A stretch of DNA of 64,000 bases from an uncultured Eubacteriales bacterium (GCA_902764915.1 CACWXY010000011.1:1-64000); one strand, 5' to 3'. Numbered from the stretch's first letter, positions 36,030-46,194 are shown. The notes: generated by a model not told the origin, from the letters alone. Numbers and translations: made by a program.

Positions 36030-37472
36030 TTAATTGTTCAGAGATTTCTTATCGATGAAAGCATTGGCATCGGTAACCCACTGGGCTACGGCTGCATCGT
36101 AGGTTTCATTCTGCTTGGACTCAAGAAGCTCGTCATGAATGGTTTCCTGTACATCAGCCAGGTCCACGGGACCTTCCTCAACATCGCCCTCATACCGGAT
36201 GATATAGTAACCATACAGATCGCTTGCAACCTTATCGGAGTAGTCGCCAACCTTTTCCAGAGCCATGGCGGCGTTTACAAAAGCGCTGTCGAAACCGGAC
36301 ATGTTTTCGCATACGGCATAGCCGGTTTCAGAAGTCTTACCGGACTGCATGCCGGGATCCTGTGTCTTTTCAGCCATGAGGGTATCCCAGTCCGCACCAT
36401 TGGCGAGCTGAGCAAGAATATCATCGGCATCGGCGTCAATGTGCTCATAGGCGGCGGCCTGCGTTTCATCGCGCAGCTTCTGATAAACGCTGAGCTTTTC
36501 TTCTGCTTCACGCAGATACAGAAGCAGGCTCTTGACGCTTTCTTCGGTGTCATCGCTGAGCATGTCTGTCGTGGTAGCGATCAGTTCAGGTGCTACAGCG
36601 CCGTCATTGGGAAGACCAATGGTAACATCACTGGTGACCTGAGTGAGGAGCTCATCGAGATTTTCCACGTTTGCGTTTTCCAGATCGCTGCGGTAGGAGG
36701 AAATCTGGGAATTCAGCGTAGAAATCTTGCTGTCCAGTTCATCCAGCATGGTATCATCTTCATCGGTGAACTTGACCAGGATCTGCTTGACAAGGCGATA
36801 GCCGGCAGGACGGTAGTAGATTGTGCTGCTGCCGTTATTGTAGGCAGAACCGTAGGCACTGAGGCTGTTTGCATAGGTAGATTTGGCATTCTCGACGCGG
36901 GTGTCAAATTCAGTCTTGACTTCGTCGTCAGAAACGGTGACATCCTTCACAACTTCATTGCGCAGATTTTCTCTGACCTTGCTGGCAACCAATGTTTCCT
37001 TGTTGACGCCGAAAGTGGACTGTATGGAATCATTTATAGCGTTCTCAAGCTCTTCGCCTTCCAGCTCAGTATCAGCAAACATATAGTTTTTGACCAGATC
37101 ATAATACTGCTGCCAGAGATCATCCACTTCAGCCTGATCTTCTTCATTAAGGGTATCCAGACCAAGTTCCTTGGCTTTCGCAGTGGTTACTGCCTGCTCG
37201 ATAGCGGTCTGGATAACTTCGTCCTGCGCAGAAGCAATGACAGAATCGCTGGTAATATCAATATTATATCCGTAATATTGCGCATAATAAGCCTGCTGCT
37301 GCTGGAGATAGCTCTGAACCATTTCCTGAATATCGCCTTTGGTATAGACGACATCGGCAACTTTCACAATTTCCGTTGCGGCATCCACAGCCATATCCTT
37401 CTGAATCAGGGAACAACTGCTCATAAGCAGCATAAGCGCAATGAGAAGCGCGAGAAGTGCTTTCTTTTGCAT
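36030..37472 (-). CDS. PrsA/SurA-like foldase lipoprotein (parvulin type)
   Basis: A 480-residue lipoprotein (signal peptide with lipobox MSSC, Cys17), acting outside the membrane on exported proteins. It has the SurA_N-like helical part, long charged helices, and a C-terminal parvulin-like region (LANGADWDTLMAEKTQDPG, ETGYAVCENM, then YGYYIIRYEG). This order is that of peptidyl-prolyl isomerase foldases, though active-site residues are poorly kept and it could be a chaperone only. The ATG at 37472 has GGAGAG 9 bases upstream; a longer in-frame start would lie upstream of the promoter. Followed by a terminator, so probably a single-gene transcript. Confidence 0.83.
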   Translation of the reverse strand: MQKKALLALLIALMLLMSSCSLIQKDMAVDAATEIVKVADVVYTKGDIQEMVQSYLQQQQAYYAQYYGYNIDITSDSVIASAQDEVIQTAIEQAVTTAKAKELGLDTLNEEDQAEVDDLWQQYYDLVKNYMFADTELEGEELENAINDSIQSTFGVNKETLVASKVRENLRNEVVKDVTVSDDEVKTEFDTRVENAKSTYANSLSAYGSAYNNGSSTIYYRPAGYRLVKQILVKFTDEDDTMLDELDSKISTLNSQISSYRSDLENANVENLDELLTQVTSDVTIGLPNDGAVAPELIATTTDMLSDDTEESVKSLLLYLREAEEKLSVYQKLRDETQAAAYEHIDADADDILAQLANGADWDTLMAEKTQDPGMQSGKTSETGYAVCENMSGFDSAFVNAAMALEKVGDYSDKVASDLYGYYIIRYEGDVEEGPVDLADVQETIHDELLESKQNETYDAAVAQWVTDANAFIDKKSLNN

Positions 37473-37529
37473 GGTAACGGTCTCTCCTAACATGAAAAAA
37501 TCAATATCAATAGATTTGACACGTGGGGT

Positions 37530-37558
37530 ATTATACGACGAAGCACGACGCATGGCAA
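37530..37558 (-). promoter_or_regulatory. Sigma-A promoter of the foldase gene
   Basis: On the minus strand TTGCCA, 17 bases, TATAAT, about 58 bases before the start codon. Confidence 0.78.
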
Positions 37559-37944
37559 GCCAAAAAACACCGGGAACCGGTGAATGCGGGCTTTCCGGTG
37601 ACCAAGGAGTACGAATGAATGCCTTGGGGCAAGGAATGTGACAAAAAGCTTTCATATCGCAAAGAAGAAGCATACATCTGCGGGGGCCTGGATAGGATCA
37701 GCGCATTGTACGGATACAGCAGAAGGTGAAGGTGCTTCTTTCTCACTTGTACAGCATAGAAGGAATATGAAGATATGAAAGCAGATCGTTTCCATAAGAA
37801 CAAAAGTGGAAATGATACGCAAAGATCAGAGATACATACATATAAAAGTGGGATAGCAATAGCAAATATGAACAAAGGCTTCCATGATAGTGGAACAGAG
37901 AAGCCAAAAAGATAGAAGACTGAAGACGCGCAGACGGGGATGAA
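37559..37944. other. Intergenic, no gene seen
   Basis: A 146-codon minus frame crosses this region but runs over the foldase promoter, has no ribosome site and odd composition, so I do not call it. Nothing else is visible. Confidence 0.5.
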
Positions 37945-37982
37945 AAGAAGCACCGCGTGATATGCAGTCAAGCGGTGCTTTC
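37945..37982 (-). terminator. Terminator after the thioredoxin-like gene
   Basis: Stem AAGCACCGC...GCGGTGCTT with CTTTTC after it on the minus strand, about 55 bases past the stop codon. Confidence 0.7.
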
Positions 37983-38037
37983 CTTGGCGCGTCTGCTGTT
38001 CCGGGAAGGAACGGAGATATCTGTCGGCAAAGTGGAG

Positions 38038-39486
38038 TCAGGCCCCTGGGGAAGCAGGAGAAGTGTCAGGTGCTTTTTCCCAGGTGACTTCATTTCCATA
38101 AGCAGCGGACAGGTTCTGCAGAAGCAGTGACAGATTATGTTCATCACGGAGCAGCAGGACCACTGCATGCGGTTTTACATCGGAAGCATCCGTATATAGA
38201 TTGAGCAGGGTCACAAGGTACCCTGTACTCTCGGCGCTGTCGACAGAATAAACACCCATACTGGCAGCAGGCGTTGTATTATTGTCAAAAGTGGATACGA
38301 ACAGTGCAGTTTCCGGGTTTATGGAATCAGGAAGCAGGGCTGTCAGATGCACTTCATTTTCCTGCGCAAGAAAGATAGTAACTTTGTCGGAGAGAGAGCC
38401 GAGGAATGCGTCAGCACCATGCAGGACGATACGGTCGGCATCCGGACTTGCAAAGGCAAGCACGTCTGCTGCGGCGCGCGGCGCAAGAGTAGAGAGGGGC
38501 ACAGAGGCACCTGCCGGATACAGCGCAAGCGAGTCCACGAAAGTTGTTTCTTCCTGGTCCCCGGCTGAAAAACGCGTAAAGGAGAGGATAAGGGGGCCAG
38601 CATAATCCTCAGAGAAGGTGTATACCGCGGTGTCCCAGGCGTGATCGCCTGAAAATGCCAGAAGCGTTTTCTCTTGAGTGGACAGTCTGATTACATTCAG
38701 AGAGGGAAGCGTATGCATGGAGAACGTCATAGCCAAACTGTCGCCGGCATGGGCGTCAACCGTCATCTCAATCCGGCTTTCTCCCTCAATGCCGTCCGGG
38801 ATCGACGGTGTCAGTACAGTTCGAGACTCCGTTTCATCACATGTCATGGGATAGGCAAAGGGGAAAAGGGAGTCTGAAAAGATCAGGCCTTCGGCTTCAA
38901 GCGTTTCTGTCAACTGATCGGGCGACGGATTGGTTCCGTCAATCCGTTCGGGCGGCAGATCTGGGGAGAGAAGGGAGACAGGATACGGCTCCTGACTATA
39001 GTAGTCCATCAGCCGCAGAAAACTTTCCTCATCCGGCATTCTGCCTGACGCGATATAACAGACGGTACCATACCGGTCAATGATCAGTGTGGTCGGGATA
39101 CCTGTTACCTGATAGCGTTCAGCAAGATCGGTTGCAGCGCCGTTGCCTATGGAAAAAGACAGGTTATGAGTGTCCGCATAATGGATAAGCTTTTCATCTG
39201 TGTCGGCAGGATCTACGCTCAGGGCAACGACTTCCACAGTATCACTGAAGGCCTCATAGGCTGACTGCAGCAAAGGAAACTCCTGTTCACAGGGTGGGCA
39301 CCAGGTTGCCCAGAAGTGCAGGAGAATGCACTGCTTGCCTTCTGCAAGAGCGGGAAGCGAAAGCGTTTCACCGTTTATGAGTGTTACCGTGGTCTCAGGG
39401 AAAGGATCGCCCAGACCGTCTGCGCATGCTGATGCGAAAAGACACAGGGTAAGGAGAGCAAGCAGAAGAATGGTTTTTCTTATCAT
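38038..39486 (-). CDS. Secreted thioredoxin-fold protein (TlpA/ResA-like) with long C-terminal part
   Basis: A 482-residue exported protein. The signal peptide ends near CLFASAC, and the Cys could be lipidated though the lipobox is not typical. Residues about 30-165 form a TlpA/ResA-like thioredoxin domain with the redox pair WCPPC near residue 63 and the cis-Pro in TGIPTTLIID. The remaining 310 residues, mostly beta-strand in character, belong to no family I recognise. The domain is expected to reduce or exchange disulfides outside the cell. The ATG at 39486 has GAGG 10 bases upstream; a TTG two codons earlier is too close to it. It follows the Ppx/GppA gene after 12 bases and is probably on that transcript. 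Confidence 0.85.
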   Translation of the reverse strand: MIRKTILLLALLTLCLFASACADGLGDPFPETTVTLINGETLSLPALAEGKQCILLHFWATWCPPCEQEFPLLQSAYEAFSDTVEVVALSVDPADTDEKLIHYADTHNLSFSIGNGAATDLAERYQVTGIPTTLIIDRYGTVCYIASGRMPDEESFLRLMDYYSQEPYPVSLLSPDLPPERIDGTNPSPDQLTETLEAEGLIFSDSLFPFAYPMTCDETESRTVLTPSIPDGIEGESRIEMTVDAHAGDSLAMTFSMHTLPSLNVIRLSTQEKTLLAFSGDHAWDTAVYTFSEDYAGPLILSFTRFSAGDQEETTFVDSLALYPAGASVPLSTLAPRAAADVLAFASPDADRIVLHGADAFLGSLSDKVTIFLAQENEVHLTALLPDSINPETALFVSTFDNNTTPAASMGVYSVDSAESTGYLVTLLNLYTDASDVKPHAVVLLLRDEHNLSLLLQNLSAAYGNEVTWEKAPDTSPASPGA

Positions 39487-39498
39487 AAACAAATTTCC

Positions 39499-40407
39499 TC
39501 ATATCAGACAGGAAAGCTGACAGGACTTTTTCAGGTATCCGTCCAGATTCCCATATTCACTTACTCGGATTTCTGAAATGGACAAGCGCTGCATGCAGGC
39601 CAGGAGAATACAGATGCCGTGAACAATAATGTCTGCGCGGTGCGGCTGAATGCCAGGAAGCCGCTTGCGCGCTTCCACGGACATATCGGAAAGCATATGG
39701 GCATAGGCAGCAACGTTCTCCTGTGTCAGAAGGGTCCCGTGCATATTGGTGCGATCGGTCCAAGGAACGCCGCGGACCATGGCAGCCAGCGTGGTAAACG
39801 TGCCTCCCGTGCCGTACCAGTGTAAGGGAAGCGCAACAGAAGCATAGGGATGAAACCTTTCTTCCAGGATTTCACAGGCTTTGGCAATTACGACATTCAG
39901 GTCCTCGTGACTCTGGATTGGTACAATACGTGACAGCCGGACGGCACCCATCTGACAGGAGAAGGAGAAACGCAACTCTTCGCCTTCTCCGCTGATGATC
40001 TCTGTGGAACCGCCGCCGATGTCGATGACACCGCAGTATCCTTTCCCAGTAGCACCCATAAATGAAAGAGAGGCTTCCTCCTCCCCGGAGCAGACAATCA
40101 AGGAAAGACCGGTGCGCTCCTTCAGCATTTGGGCAAAGACATCGGCATTCCGGGCATCCCGGGTCGCGCTGGTGGCAAACAGGTGCACATACTGTGCGCC
40201 TTCCTCCCATGCGCTGGATGCCATGCGGTGTACGGCCTGCAGAGTGATTTCCATGGCGGATTCAGAGAGCATGCGGGACGCATCCAGACCGGAAAAAAGG
40301 CGGGTGCCTTCCCGGTCCCGGCGCAGCCGGATGCCGGTATCTCCCTCAATCTGAGCCACAAGCATACGAACAGAGTTGGATCCGATTCCAATGACGGCAG
40401 TTTTCAT
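39499..40407 (-). CDS. Ppx/GppA-family phosphatase (exopolyphosphatase type)
   Basis: A 302-residue actin-like-fold phosphatase that hydrolyses polyphosphate or the gamma/5' phosphate of pppGpp. The phosphate loops are recognisable: GIGSNSVRML (1), ATSATRDARN, CSGEEEASLSFMG, and DIGGGSTEI (2). At about 300 residues it has only the N-terminal two domains, as in the single-module Ppx form of many Gram-positives. GGAAGG lies 6 bases before the ATG at 40407. A hairpin separates it from the DivIC/FtsB gene upstream. Confidence 0.9.
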   Translation of the reverse strand: MKTAVIGIGSNSVRMLVAQIEGDTGIRLRRDREGTRLFSGLDASRMLSESAMEITLQAVHRMASSAWEEGAQYVHLFATSATRDARNADVFAQMLKERTGLSLIVCSGEEEASLSFMGATGKGYCGVIDIGGGSTEIISGEGEELRFSFSCQMGAVRLSRIVPIQSHEDLNVVIAKACEILEERFHPYASVALPLHWYGTGGTFTTLAAMVRGVPWTDRTNMHGTLLTQENVAAYAHMLSDMSVEARKRLPGIQPHRADIIVHGICILLACMQRLSISEIRVSEYGNLDGYLKKSCQLSCLI

Positions 40408-40445
40408 GGGCAGCCTTCCTTTCGAAATCGAGATAAGATCTATGC

Positions 40446-40476
40446 AAAGAAAGCTCATGACATTGCATGAGCTTTC
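40446..40476 (-). terminator. Hairpin after divIC
   Basis: GAAAGCTCATG (40449-40459) and CATGAGCTTTC (40466-40476) form a perfect 11-base stem, followed on the minus strand by TTTGC. Either a weak terminator or a processing site before ppx. Confidence 0.55.
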
Positions 40477-40482
40477 GGATGC

Positions 40483-40839
40483 TTAGTCCTGCAGGCGCAG
40501 ATCATCCAGGATAATCTGCCATTCGTCGGTGGTATAGTTGTCCAGCAGATCCGGGTTTTCCACTTCAAAACGGATTTCTCCGTCCATAATATAACCATAT
40601 TCATCGCGTGCGCGCGCGACAATATAACTGTTGGAATCAGTATGACGGAGCTTTTGCTGGAGGTTCAGCTTTTCCAGTTCCATCTGGGAATAAGCATACT
40701 TGAGGGTCAGTTCTTTGGACTGCAGATCATGCAGACGGGCACGGCTGTGCATGCCACCCCAGATGCCAAGACCTGCAATCAGTACAAGGACGATGAAAAA
40801 GATCTCCCAGCGAATCTGCTGTCTGCGGAGCCAATGCAT
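40483..40839 (-). CDS. Septum formation protein DivIC/FtsB-like
   Basis: A 118-residue bitopic membrane protein of the FtsB/DivIC family. Short basic cytoplasmic end, one helix (about 12-30), a coiled coil (about 35-70), and the conserved stretch YIVARARDEYGYIMDGEI. It would join the FtsL-DivIB complex in cell division. Spacing to the gene at 40902 is 62 bases. Confidence 0.88.
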   Translation of the reverse strand: MHWLRRQQIRWEIFFIVLVLIAGLGIWGGMHSRARLHDLQSKELTLKYAYSQMELEKLNLQQKLRHTDSNSYIVARARDEYGYIMDGEIRFEVENPDLLDNYTTDEWQIILDDLRLQD

Positions 40840-40901
40840 GCCGTATCACCTCTTTCTGGATAGGAATGTGTGCATGAAAATACCACATTTTTTCAATCTT
40901 T

Positions 40902-41705
40902 TCAATGACTGGACCGCCATGCATCCAAAAGAGTCTCGAGACTTGCCTGCCACTTGGCCAGATGCTGGGATTCCCAGAGCACGGACTCACAAAGCACATA
41001 CTCCAGTTCAGAAAGACGCATAAAATCGGGCTTTTCTCTGGCTTCCTGCATGGCCTTCTGCAGTGCGGGCTTATCCGTAACCGTCATCTGCAGGCCCTGG
41101 AGCATAGATAGACAGGACTCCAGCAGCATGGGAATATCCATGTCGTACTCTTCCTCTTCCATGGTTTGGCCGAGAGCGCGCAGCGCTTCCATTCCTTCCT
41201 CCGGCGGCAGACCGCACTCATACTGCTGCATCAGATACAGCCAGCATTCGCACATGCGATCCCAGTTATCCTGTGCATGACCGGCCTGCAGAAGAATCTC
41301 TCCCTTTTCCAGGGTGAAGTCTTCGCTGGCACGGAGAATCACACACATGGGCTGTCCGATATGTGTGTGCAGATCCAGCCAGTCATGTACCTGAAAGTCC
41401 TGGGATGAGTCATAGGCAAAACATGCGGTATACAGCCCCTCCATCTGCTGTACAATTTCCATGCGGCAGCTTCCGGGCAATGCATCGGCATAGCGTCTGG
41501 GGGCTATCATCTCGTACAGAAACGTGTCCCCGCTGGCACCGTCTTCCCGGGCATGCGTGAGCACCTGCTCTTTCAGCATATCCAGGGTTTCCGGAACATC
41601 AAACTCATCAAAATAGGCGCAGTTGAGCAATAGCCGTTTGCACATCCAGATCATGATTTCTTCCGATCCTATGATACATACGCGTGCGCGGTGAACCATT
41701 GACAT
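40902..41705 (-). CDS. Unknown conserved-type protein
   Basis: A 267-residue, mainly helical, acidic cytoplasmic protein with several Cys and Trp residues and no signal peptide. I recognise no domain. GGAAAGGAAG lies about 8 bases before the ATG at 41705; an alternative in-frame ATG follows at 41699. It is 70 bases downstream of the polC stop on the same strand and 62 bases before divIC. Its place between polC and a division gene may be a lineage feature. Confidence 0.72.
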   Translation of the reverse strand: MSMVHRARVCIIGSEEIMIWMCKRLLLNCAYFDEFDVPETLDMLKEQVLTHAREDGASGDTFLYEMIAPRRYADALPGSCRMEIVQQMEGLYTACFAYDSSQDFQVHDWLDLHTHIGQPMCVILRASEDFTLEKGEILLQAGHAQDNWDRMCECWLYLMQQYECGLPPEEGMEALRALGQTMEEEEYDMDIPMLLESCLSMLQGLQMTVTDKPALQKAMQEAREKPDFMRLSELEYVLCESVLWESQHLAKWQASLETLLDAWRSSH

Positions 41706-41775
41706 GGTGCTATCTTCCTTTCCCAAGCGTGCCAGATGCATTGTTGATTTCGATAGTATCAGGACGATTCCTGCC

Positions 41776-44700
41776 TCAGACCATGGAAAATAAGGAAATC
41801 TGGCTGGTTTCGTTCATGCCCTCCAGACTGCCGTGGGCGCGCAGAAGGTCAATGACGCCCTGACCGATATGTGCCCGGTTCCGCAGGTCTTCAATGGAAA
41901 GGAAAGGTCCGCCCTTGCGGGCCTGTACAATATTGGCGGCTGCGCTTTCTCCCAGCCCGCCCAGACTGGTGAACGGACAGCGCAGATGGCCGCCTTCAAT
42001 CTGAAAACGCGAGATATCGCTTTTGTACAGATCTACCGGAAGGAAGCGGATGCCGCGCATGTTCATTTCCAGCACGAGCTCCAGAGAAGTCTGCTGTTCC
42101 TTATCTTTGGCACTGGCTTTTTCGCTGTTTCGGATCTCACGGATCCGGCTTTTCAGTGTGTCTGTATCCAGTATCATGGTGGCTGCGTCAAACCCGTCGC
42201 CGCGCACCGTAAAGTAGGTGCAGTAGTAGGCGGCCGGATAGTGGAGCTTATACCACGCGACGCGAAGACTCATGGTAACGTAGGCCACGGCATGCCCTTT
42301 GGGAAACATGTACTTGATTTTCCGGCAGGAATCCATGAACCATTCCGGTACGTTATGCTCCACCATGGCTTCTTCCATGGCCGGCGTCAGTCCTTTGCCC
42401 TTTCGCACGGCTTCCATAGTGGTAAAGGACATCTTGGGAGGCACCTGCATATTGATCAGGTAGTTCATGATGTCGTCACGACAGCATACGCACTCGGAAA
42501 GCGTGGCAATGCCCTGCTGGATCAGATCCTGTGCATTGCCCAGCCATACATCCGTGCCGTGGCTCAGACCGGAAATGCGCAGCAGTTCCTCCATGGTGGA
42601 TGGATTCGTATCATTCAGCATACCGCGCACAAAGGCTGTGCCGAATTCCGGCACACCATACGTCCCGGTATTGCAGAGAATGTCGTCCTCTGTCAGGCCC
42701 AGGGCAGCGGGAGACTGGAAGAGGGAACGCACACCCCAGTCGTCCAGCGGCACATCCTTGAAGTTAATCCCGGTAAGCTCCTCCAGCATGTGCATCATGG
42801 TGGGATCATCGTGCCCAAGACAGTCAAGCTTGACGAGAATGTCATGCATGGAGTTAAAGTCAAAATGTGTTGTGGTAAAGTCGCTTTCCAGGTCGTCAGC
42901 CGGATGCTGTACAGCCGTAAACTGATAGATCTCGTACTCCTTGGGCACAACCACCATACCGCCGGGGTGCTGTCCGGTCGTGCGCTTGACATCCTCGCAG
43001 CCTTTGGCCAGGCGCAGCTTTTCGGTGTTCCCGCAGGTAATCCCGCGCTCTTCCAGGTAGTGTATGACATACCCCATGGCTGTTTTCTCGGCCAGACCGG
43101 AAATCGTGCCGGCACGGAACACATGATCATGCCCGAAAAGTTCTTCAACATAGTGGTGCGCCTTGTTCTGGTATTCGCCTGAAAAGTTCAGGTCAATATC
43201 AGGAACCTTGTCGCCTTCAAACCCCAGAAAGACCTCAAACGGAATATCAAAGCCGTCCTTCTCCAGCGGAAGACCGCAGATAGGGCAGATCCGGTCCGGC
43301 AGGTCCACGCCGACATGGTAGCGGGTTCGGTCGACATCAAAGAACCCCTGATGGCAGTGCGTACAGCGATAGTGGGGCGGCAGTGCGTTGACTTCGGTAA
43401 TCCCGCACATGCGTGCGACCAGAGAGGAACCCACGGAACCGCGGCTGCCGACCAGATAGCCGTCTTCAAGAGACTTGGTGACGAGCTTTTCTGCAATATT
43501 GTACAGGGTACAGTAGCCGTAGCCTACGATTGAGCGCAGCTCTTTCTTCAGCCGATCGACGACAATCTTGGGCAGAGGATCGCCGTACATCTGCTTGGCC
43601 ATGGACCAGGTCATGTCCTGGATATTGTCGGCGGCATCCGGCCACAGCGGCTGGAAGGTATCCTCACCCTTGGGGTGCTTGGGGAAGAGCTGCAGTTCAC
43701 CGATGCGATCCGCAATCTTTCGCGGATTATCAATGACAACCTCGTGACAGATCTTGTCCCCGAGATAGGCGAACTCCTCCAGCATTTCGTTGGTGGTCTT
43801 AAAGTAAAGCGGAGGCTGATTATCGCAGTCTTCATACCCGTGGCCGGCCTGGATGATGGCGCGGTTGATGGCGTCATGCGGGTCCAGAAAATGTACGTCG
43901 CCTGTGGCGACGACGGGCTTTCCGAGCTCCTGCCCCAGACGCACGATCTGCCGGTTGATTTCCCGCAGGGCCTCGTCATCCTTGACCTGACCCTCGCGTA
44001 CCAGAAACGCATTGTTTCCAATGGGCTGAATCTCCAGATAATCATAGAAATCGGCGATTTCCTTAAGCCTGTTCCAGCTGTCGCCCTGCAGAATCGCACG
44101 GTACAGTTCTCCGGCCTCACAGGCGCTGCCCAGAATCAGGCCTTCCCGATACTTGGATATGATGTGTTTGGGCATATGCGGACGGCGGCGGAAGTATTCC
44201 AGATGGGATATGGAGACGAGGCGGTTGAGATTGATCAGGCCTTCCTGTGTAGCGGCCAGGAGGATAATATGGAAGCTTTCCCCGATGGCGCCGCCCTCAA
44301 GCTGGTTCAGAGAGGAGAGTGTGGTAAGATTCCGGCTTTCGCATTCCTTGAACATGGCGGCCAGGCACTGGGCTGTGGCGGTAGCGTCGTGTACGGCGCG
44401 GTGCGCATTCTTCAGGCTGACACCGAGCTTTTTGCACAGCTGGCCCAGCTTATGCGTTTTCATGTCGGGATAGAGCTTGCGCGCAAGTGTCAGGGTATCC
44501 AGTACCGGGGCATCAAATGACTGTCCCAGCCGTTTGAGCTCGGACTGCAGAAGCGCGGCGTCAAAGCTGCTGTTATGGGCTGCAATGGGCGCATCCCCGA
44601 TAAATGCCATCAGCTTGGGAAGCGCAGAGGCTGCGTTTTCCTTGTCGGCGAGCATGGCCTCGGTAATCCCTGTGATATCTGTAATCTTACTGGGCAGAGG

Positions 44701-46194
44701 ACATTCCGGGTTTACCAGCAGAGACAGGGAATCCTGCACTTCACCGTCCACAAGACGTACGGCGCCGATCTCGATAATCCGGCAGGTATTGGTATTCAGA
44801 CCTGTGCTCTCAAAGTCGAGTACAATAATCGGCTCTGCCGTTGACCGGTCCGTAGCATGCTCGACTACACGGTTTTCGTTAATCAGGTAGCCCTCACAGC
44901 CGGGAATCAGTTTAATGGGCTGTTTCTTGGCAGCGCGGAAGGCCGCGGGAAACGCCTGCAGAACGCCGTGGTCTGTGATGGCAACAGCGGGATGTCCCCA
45001 GGCCAGGGCGCGCTTGACCAGGTCTTCCGGATGTCCCAGTGCGTCCATGGTGGACATATTGGTATGCATGTGCAGCTCAACGCGCTTCTCCGGCGCTGTA
45101 TCCTTGCGCTCGATCTTTTCCATGGGCACGATATCCCGTGCCATAATGGAGAGCTCGTGGACAAAGGTGTCATAGGTGCATTCGCCGCGTACGCGTACAT
45201 TCATGCCTACCTTGATCTGATCAACCTTGGCCATGACGGCCTGACGCTCTTCCTCCGTGATCGGCTTTTCGTCCTCTTCCGAACGTCGGCCGAAGCCTTC
45301 GCGCTTGCGGTAGCGAAGGAACACCTTGCAAAGAACAGATGAAGTGTAATCGGAAATGGCAAAGGTAAGCAGCAGTGTTTCACCGCCACGCAGTTCCTTG
45401 GTCTCCAGCTGGAAAATATCCCCCTGTACCACCACAAGGCCAGCATCGGAGGTAAGCTCGCGCATGGGCTGGGGACTGTCGGCAATTCCCCGGCCAATGA
45501 TCGGCTTTCCCAGACTGTGATCTGTCATGCCATCCGGCATTTCTGCCGCTTTTTCCCGCGGTGCGGAGCGCGGTCTGTCGCCAGCGGGCGCCGCAGGCGC
45601 CTTCGGTTTGGATTTGGGGGCTTCGGGCTCTGCGGTGTCCAGTTCCTTCAGGGTGTAGGTATGGCTCAGAAGCTTCTCACGTTCTTCCCGCAGTTCCTGC
45701 AGCCGGCGCTCCTGATCCCCGGCTACGGCCAGCTCGACCCGGCAGTCCAGCGAAAAAATGTCCCGGATTGCGCGGGCAAGACGGCCGGCCGTATTCTGAC
45801 GGGCCATGTATTCCATGGAAAAATTGTCCGGAAAGGTAAGGGTAATCAGGGAGCCGTTGGCACGCCAGTCGATAGAATCCGCCCAGGCAACGCTGGCGGG
45901 GTAGTTTCGTTTGAGAAAATCCACCAGTACCTGTTTGTAGCGGTCCACATGCTGAAGAAAGTCCTCACCCAGGTCCGGGCTTACCACGCGCAGTGCCAGC
46001 GGCTTTTGCGGGAATGCACTGCGCAGGATTTTCTCCATGCGAAGAAAAGCCTGTTCATCCACAAGCTTCAGGCTTTTAAAGGTAATGTAGACCTTGTTTT
46101 CCTCGCGCACATAGACTACGCTGGGCTGCTGCAGGGACCCGTTGAGGTGCGGCAGGTCCTGATAGATTTTCTGTAATAATTCCGGATAGGTCAT
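41776..46194 (-). CDS. polC: DNA polymerase III, PolC type
   Basis: The replicative polymerase of low-GC Gram-positives, 1472 residues (usual about 1435-1450). Order seen: N-terminal domain and a charged Ala/Pro-rich linker (about 190-250), OB-fold (about 255-360), PHP domain beginning VELHMHTNMSTMDALG near 372, DEDDh 3'-5' exonuclease embedded in it (VLDFESTG near 458, HNSSFDAALL, HRAVHDATAT), zinc-binding Cys cluster (CTHC...CPIC, about 941-975), and polymerase palm aspartates in PDIDLNFSGE near 1000. The start ATG overlaps the ispG stop (ATGA), so it ends the frr-to-polC transcript. Confidence 0.97.
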   Translation of the reverse strand: MTYPELLQKIYQDLPHLNGSLQQPSVVYVREENKVYITFKSLKLVDEQAFLRMEKILRSAFPQKPLALRVVSPDLGEDFLQHVDRYKQVLVDFLKRNYPASVAWADSIDWRANGSLITLTFPDNFSMEYMARQNTAGRLARAIRDIFSLDCRVELAVAGDQERRLQELREEREKLLSHTYTLKELDTAEPEAPKSKPKAPAAPAGDRPRSAPREKAAEMPDGMTDHSLGKPIIGRGIADSPQPMRELTSDAGLVVVQGDIFQLETKELRGGETLLLTFAISDYTSSVLCKVFLRYRKREGFGRRSEEDEKPITEEERQAVMAKVDQIKVGMNVRVRGECTYDTFVHELSIMARDIVPMEKIERKDTAPEKRVELHMHTNMSTMDALGHPEDLVKRALAWGHPAVAITDHGVLQAFPAAFRAAKKQPIKLIPGCEGYLINENRVVEHATDRSTAEPIIVLDFESTGLNTNTCRIIEIGAVRLVDGEVQDSLSLLVNPECPLPSKITDITGITEAMLADKENAASALPKLMAFIGDAPIAAHNSSFDAALLQSELKRLGQSFDAPVLDTLTLARKLYPDMKTHKLGQLCKKLGVSLKNAHRAVHDATATAQCLAAMFKECESRNLTTLSSLNQLEGGAIGESFHIILLAATQEGLINLNRLVSISHLEYFRRRPHMPKHIISKYREGLILGSACEAGELYRAILQGDSWNRLKEIADFYDYLEIQPIGNNAFLVREGQVKDDEALREINRQIVRLGQELGKPVVATGDVHFLDPHDAINRAIIQAGHGYEDCDNQPPLYFKTTNEMLEEFAYLGDKICHEVVIDNPRKIADRIGELQLFPKHPKGEDTFQPLWPDAADNIQDMTWSMAKQMYGDPLPKIVVDRLKKELRSIVGYGYCTLYNIAEKLVTKSLEDGYLVGSRGSVGSSLVARMCGITEVNALPPHYRCTHCHQGFFDVDRTRYHVGVDLPDRICPICGLPLEKDGFDIPFEVFLGFEGDKVPDIDLNFSGEYQNKAHHYVEELFGHDHVFRAGTISGLAEKTAMGYVIHYLEERGITCGNTEKLRLAKGCEDVKRTTGQHPGGMVVVPKEYEIYQFTAVQHPADDLESDFTTTHFDFNSMHDILVKLDCLGHDDPTMMHMLEELTGINFKDVPLDDWGVRSLFQSPAALGLTEDDILCNTGTYGVPEFGTAFVRGMLNDTNPSTMEELLRISGLSHGTDVWLGNAQDLIQQGIATLSECVCCRDDIMNYLINMQVPPKMSFTTMEAVRKGKGLTPAMEEAMVEHNVPEWFMDSCRKIKYMFPKGHAVAYVTMSLRVAWYKLHYPAAYYCTYFTVRGDGFDAATMILDTDTLKSRIREIRNSEKASAKDKEQQTSLELVLEMNMRGIRFLPVDLYKSDISRFQIEGGHLRCPFTSLGGLGESAAANIVQARKGGPFLSIEDLRNRAHIGQGVIDLLRAHGSLEGMNETSQISLFSMV

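Noticed and set aside
37531-37971. 146-codon hydrophobic minus frame
   Set aside because: It runs across the foldase promoter and lacks a ribosome site; composition looks like an antisense shadow.
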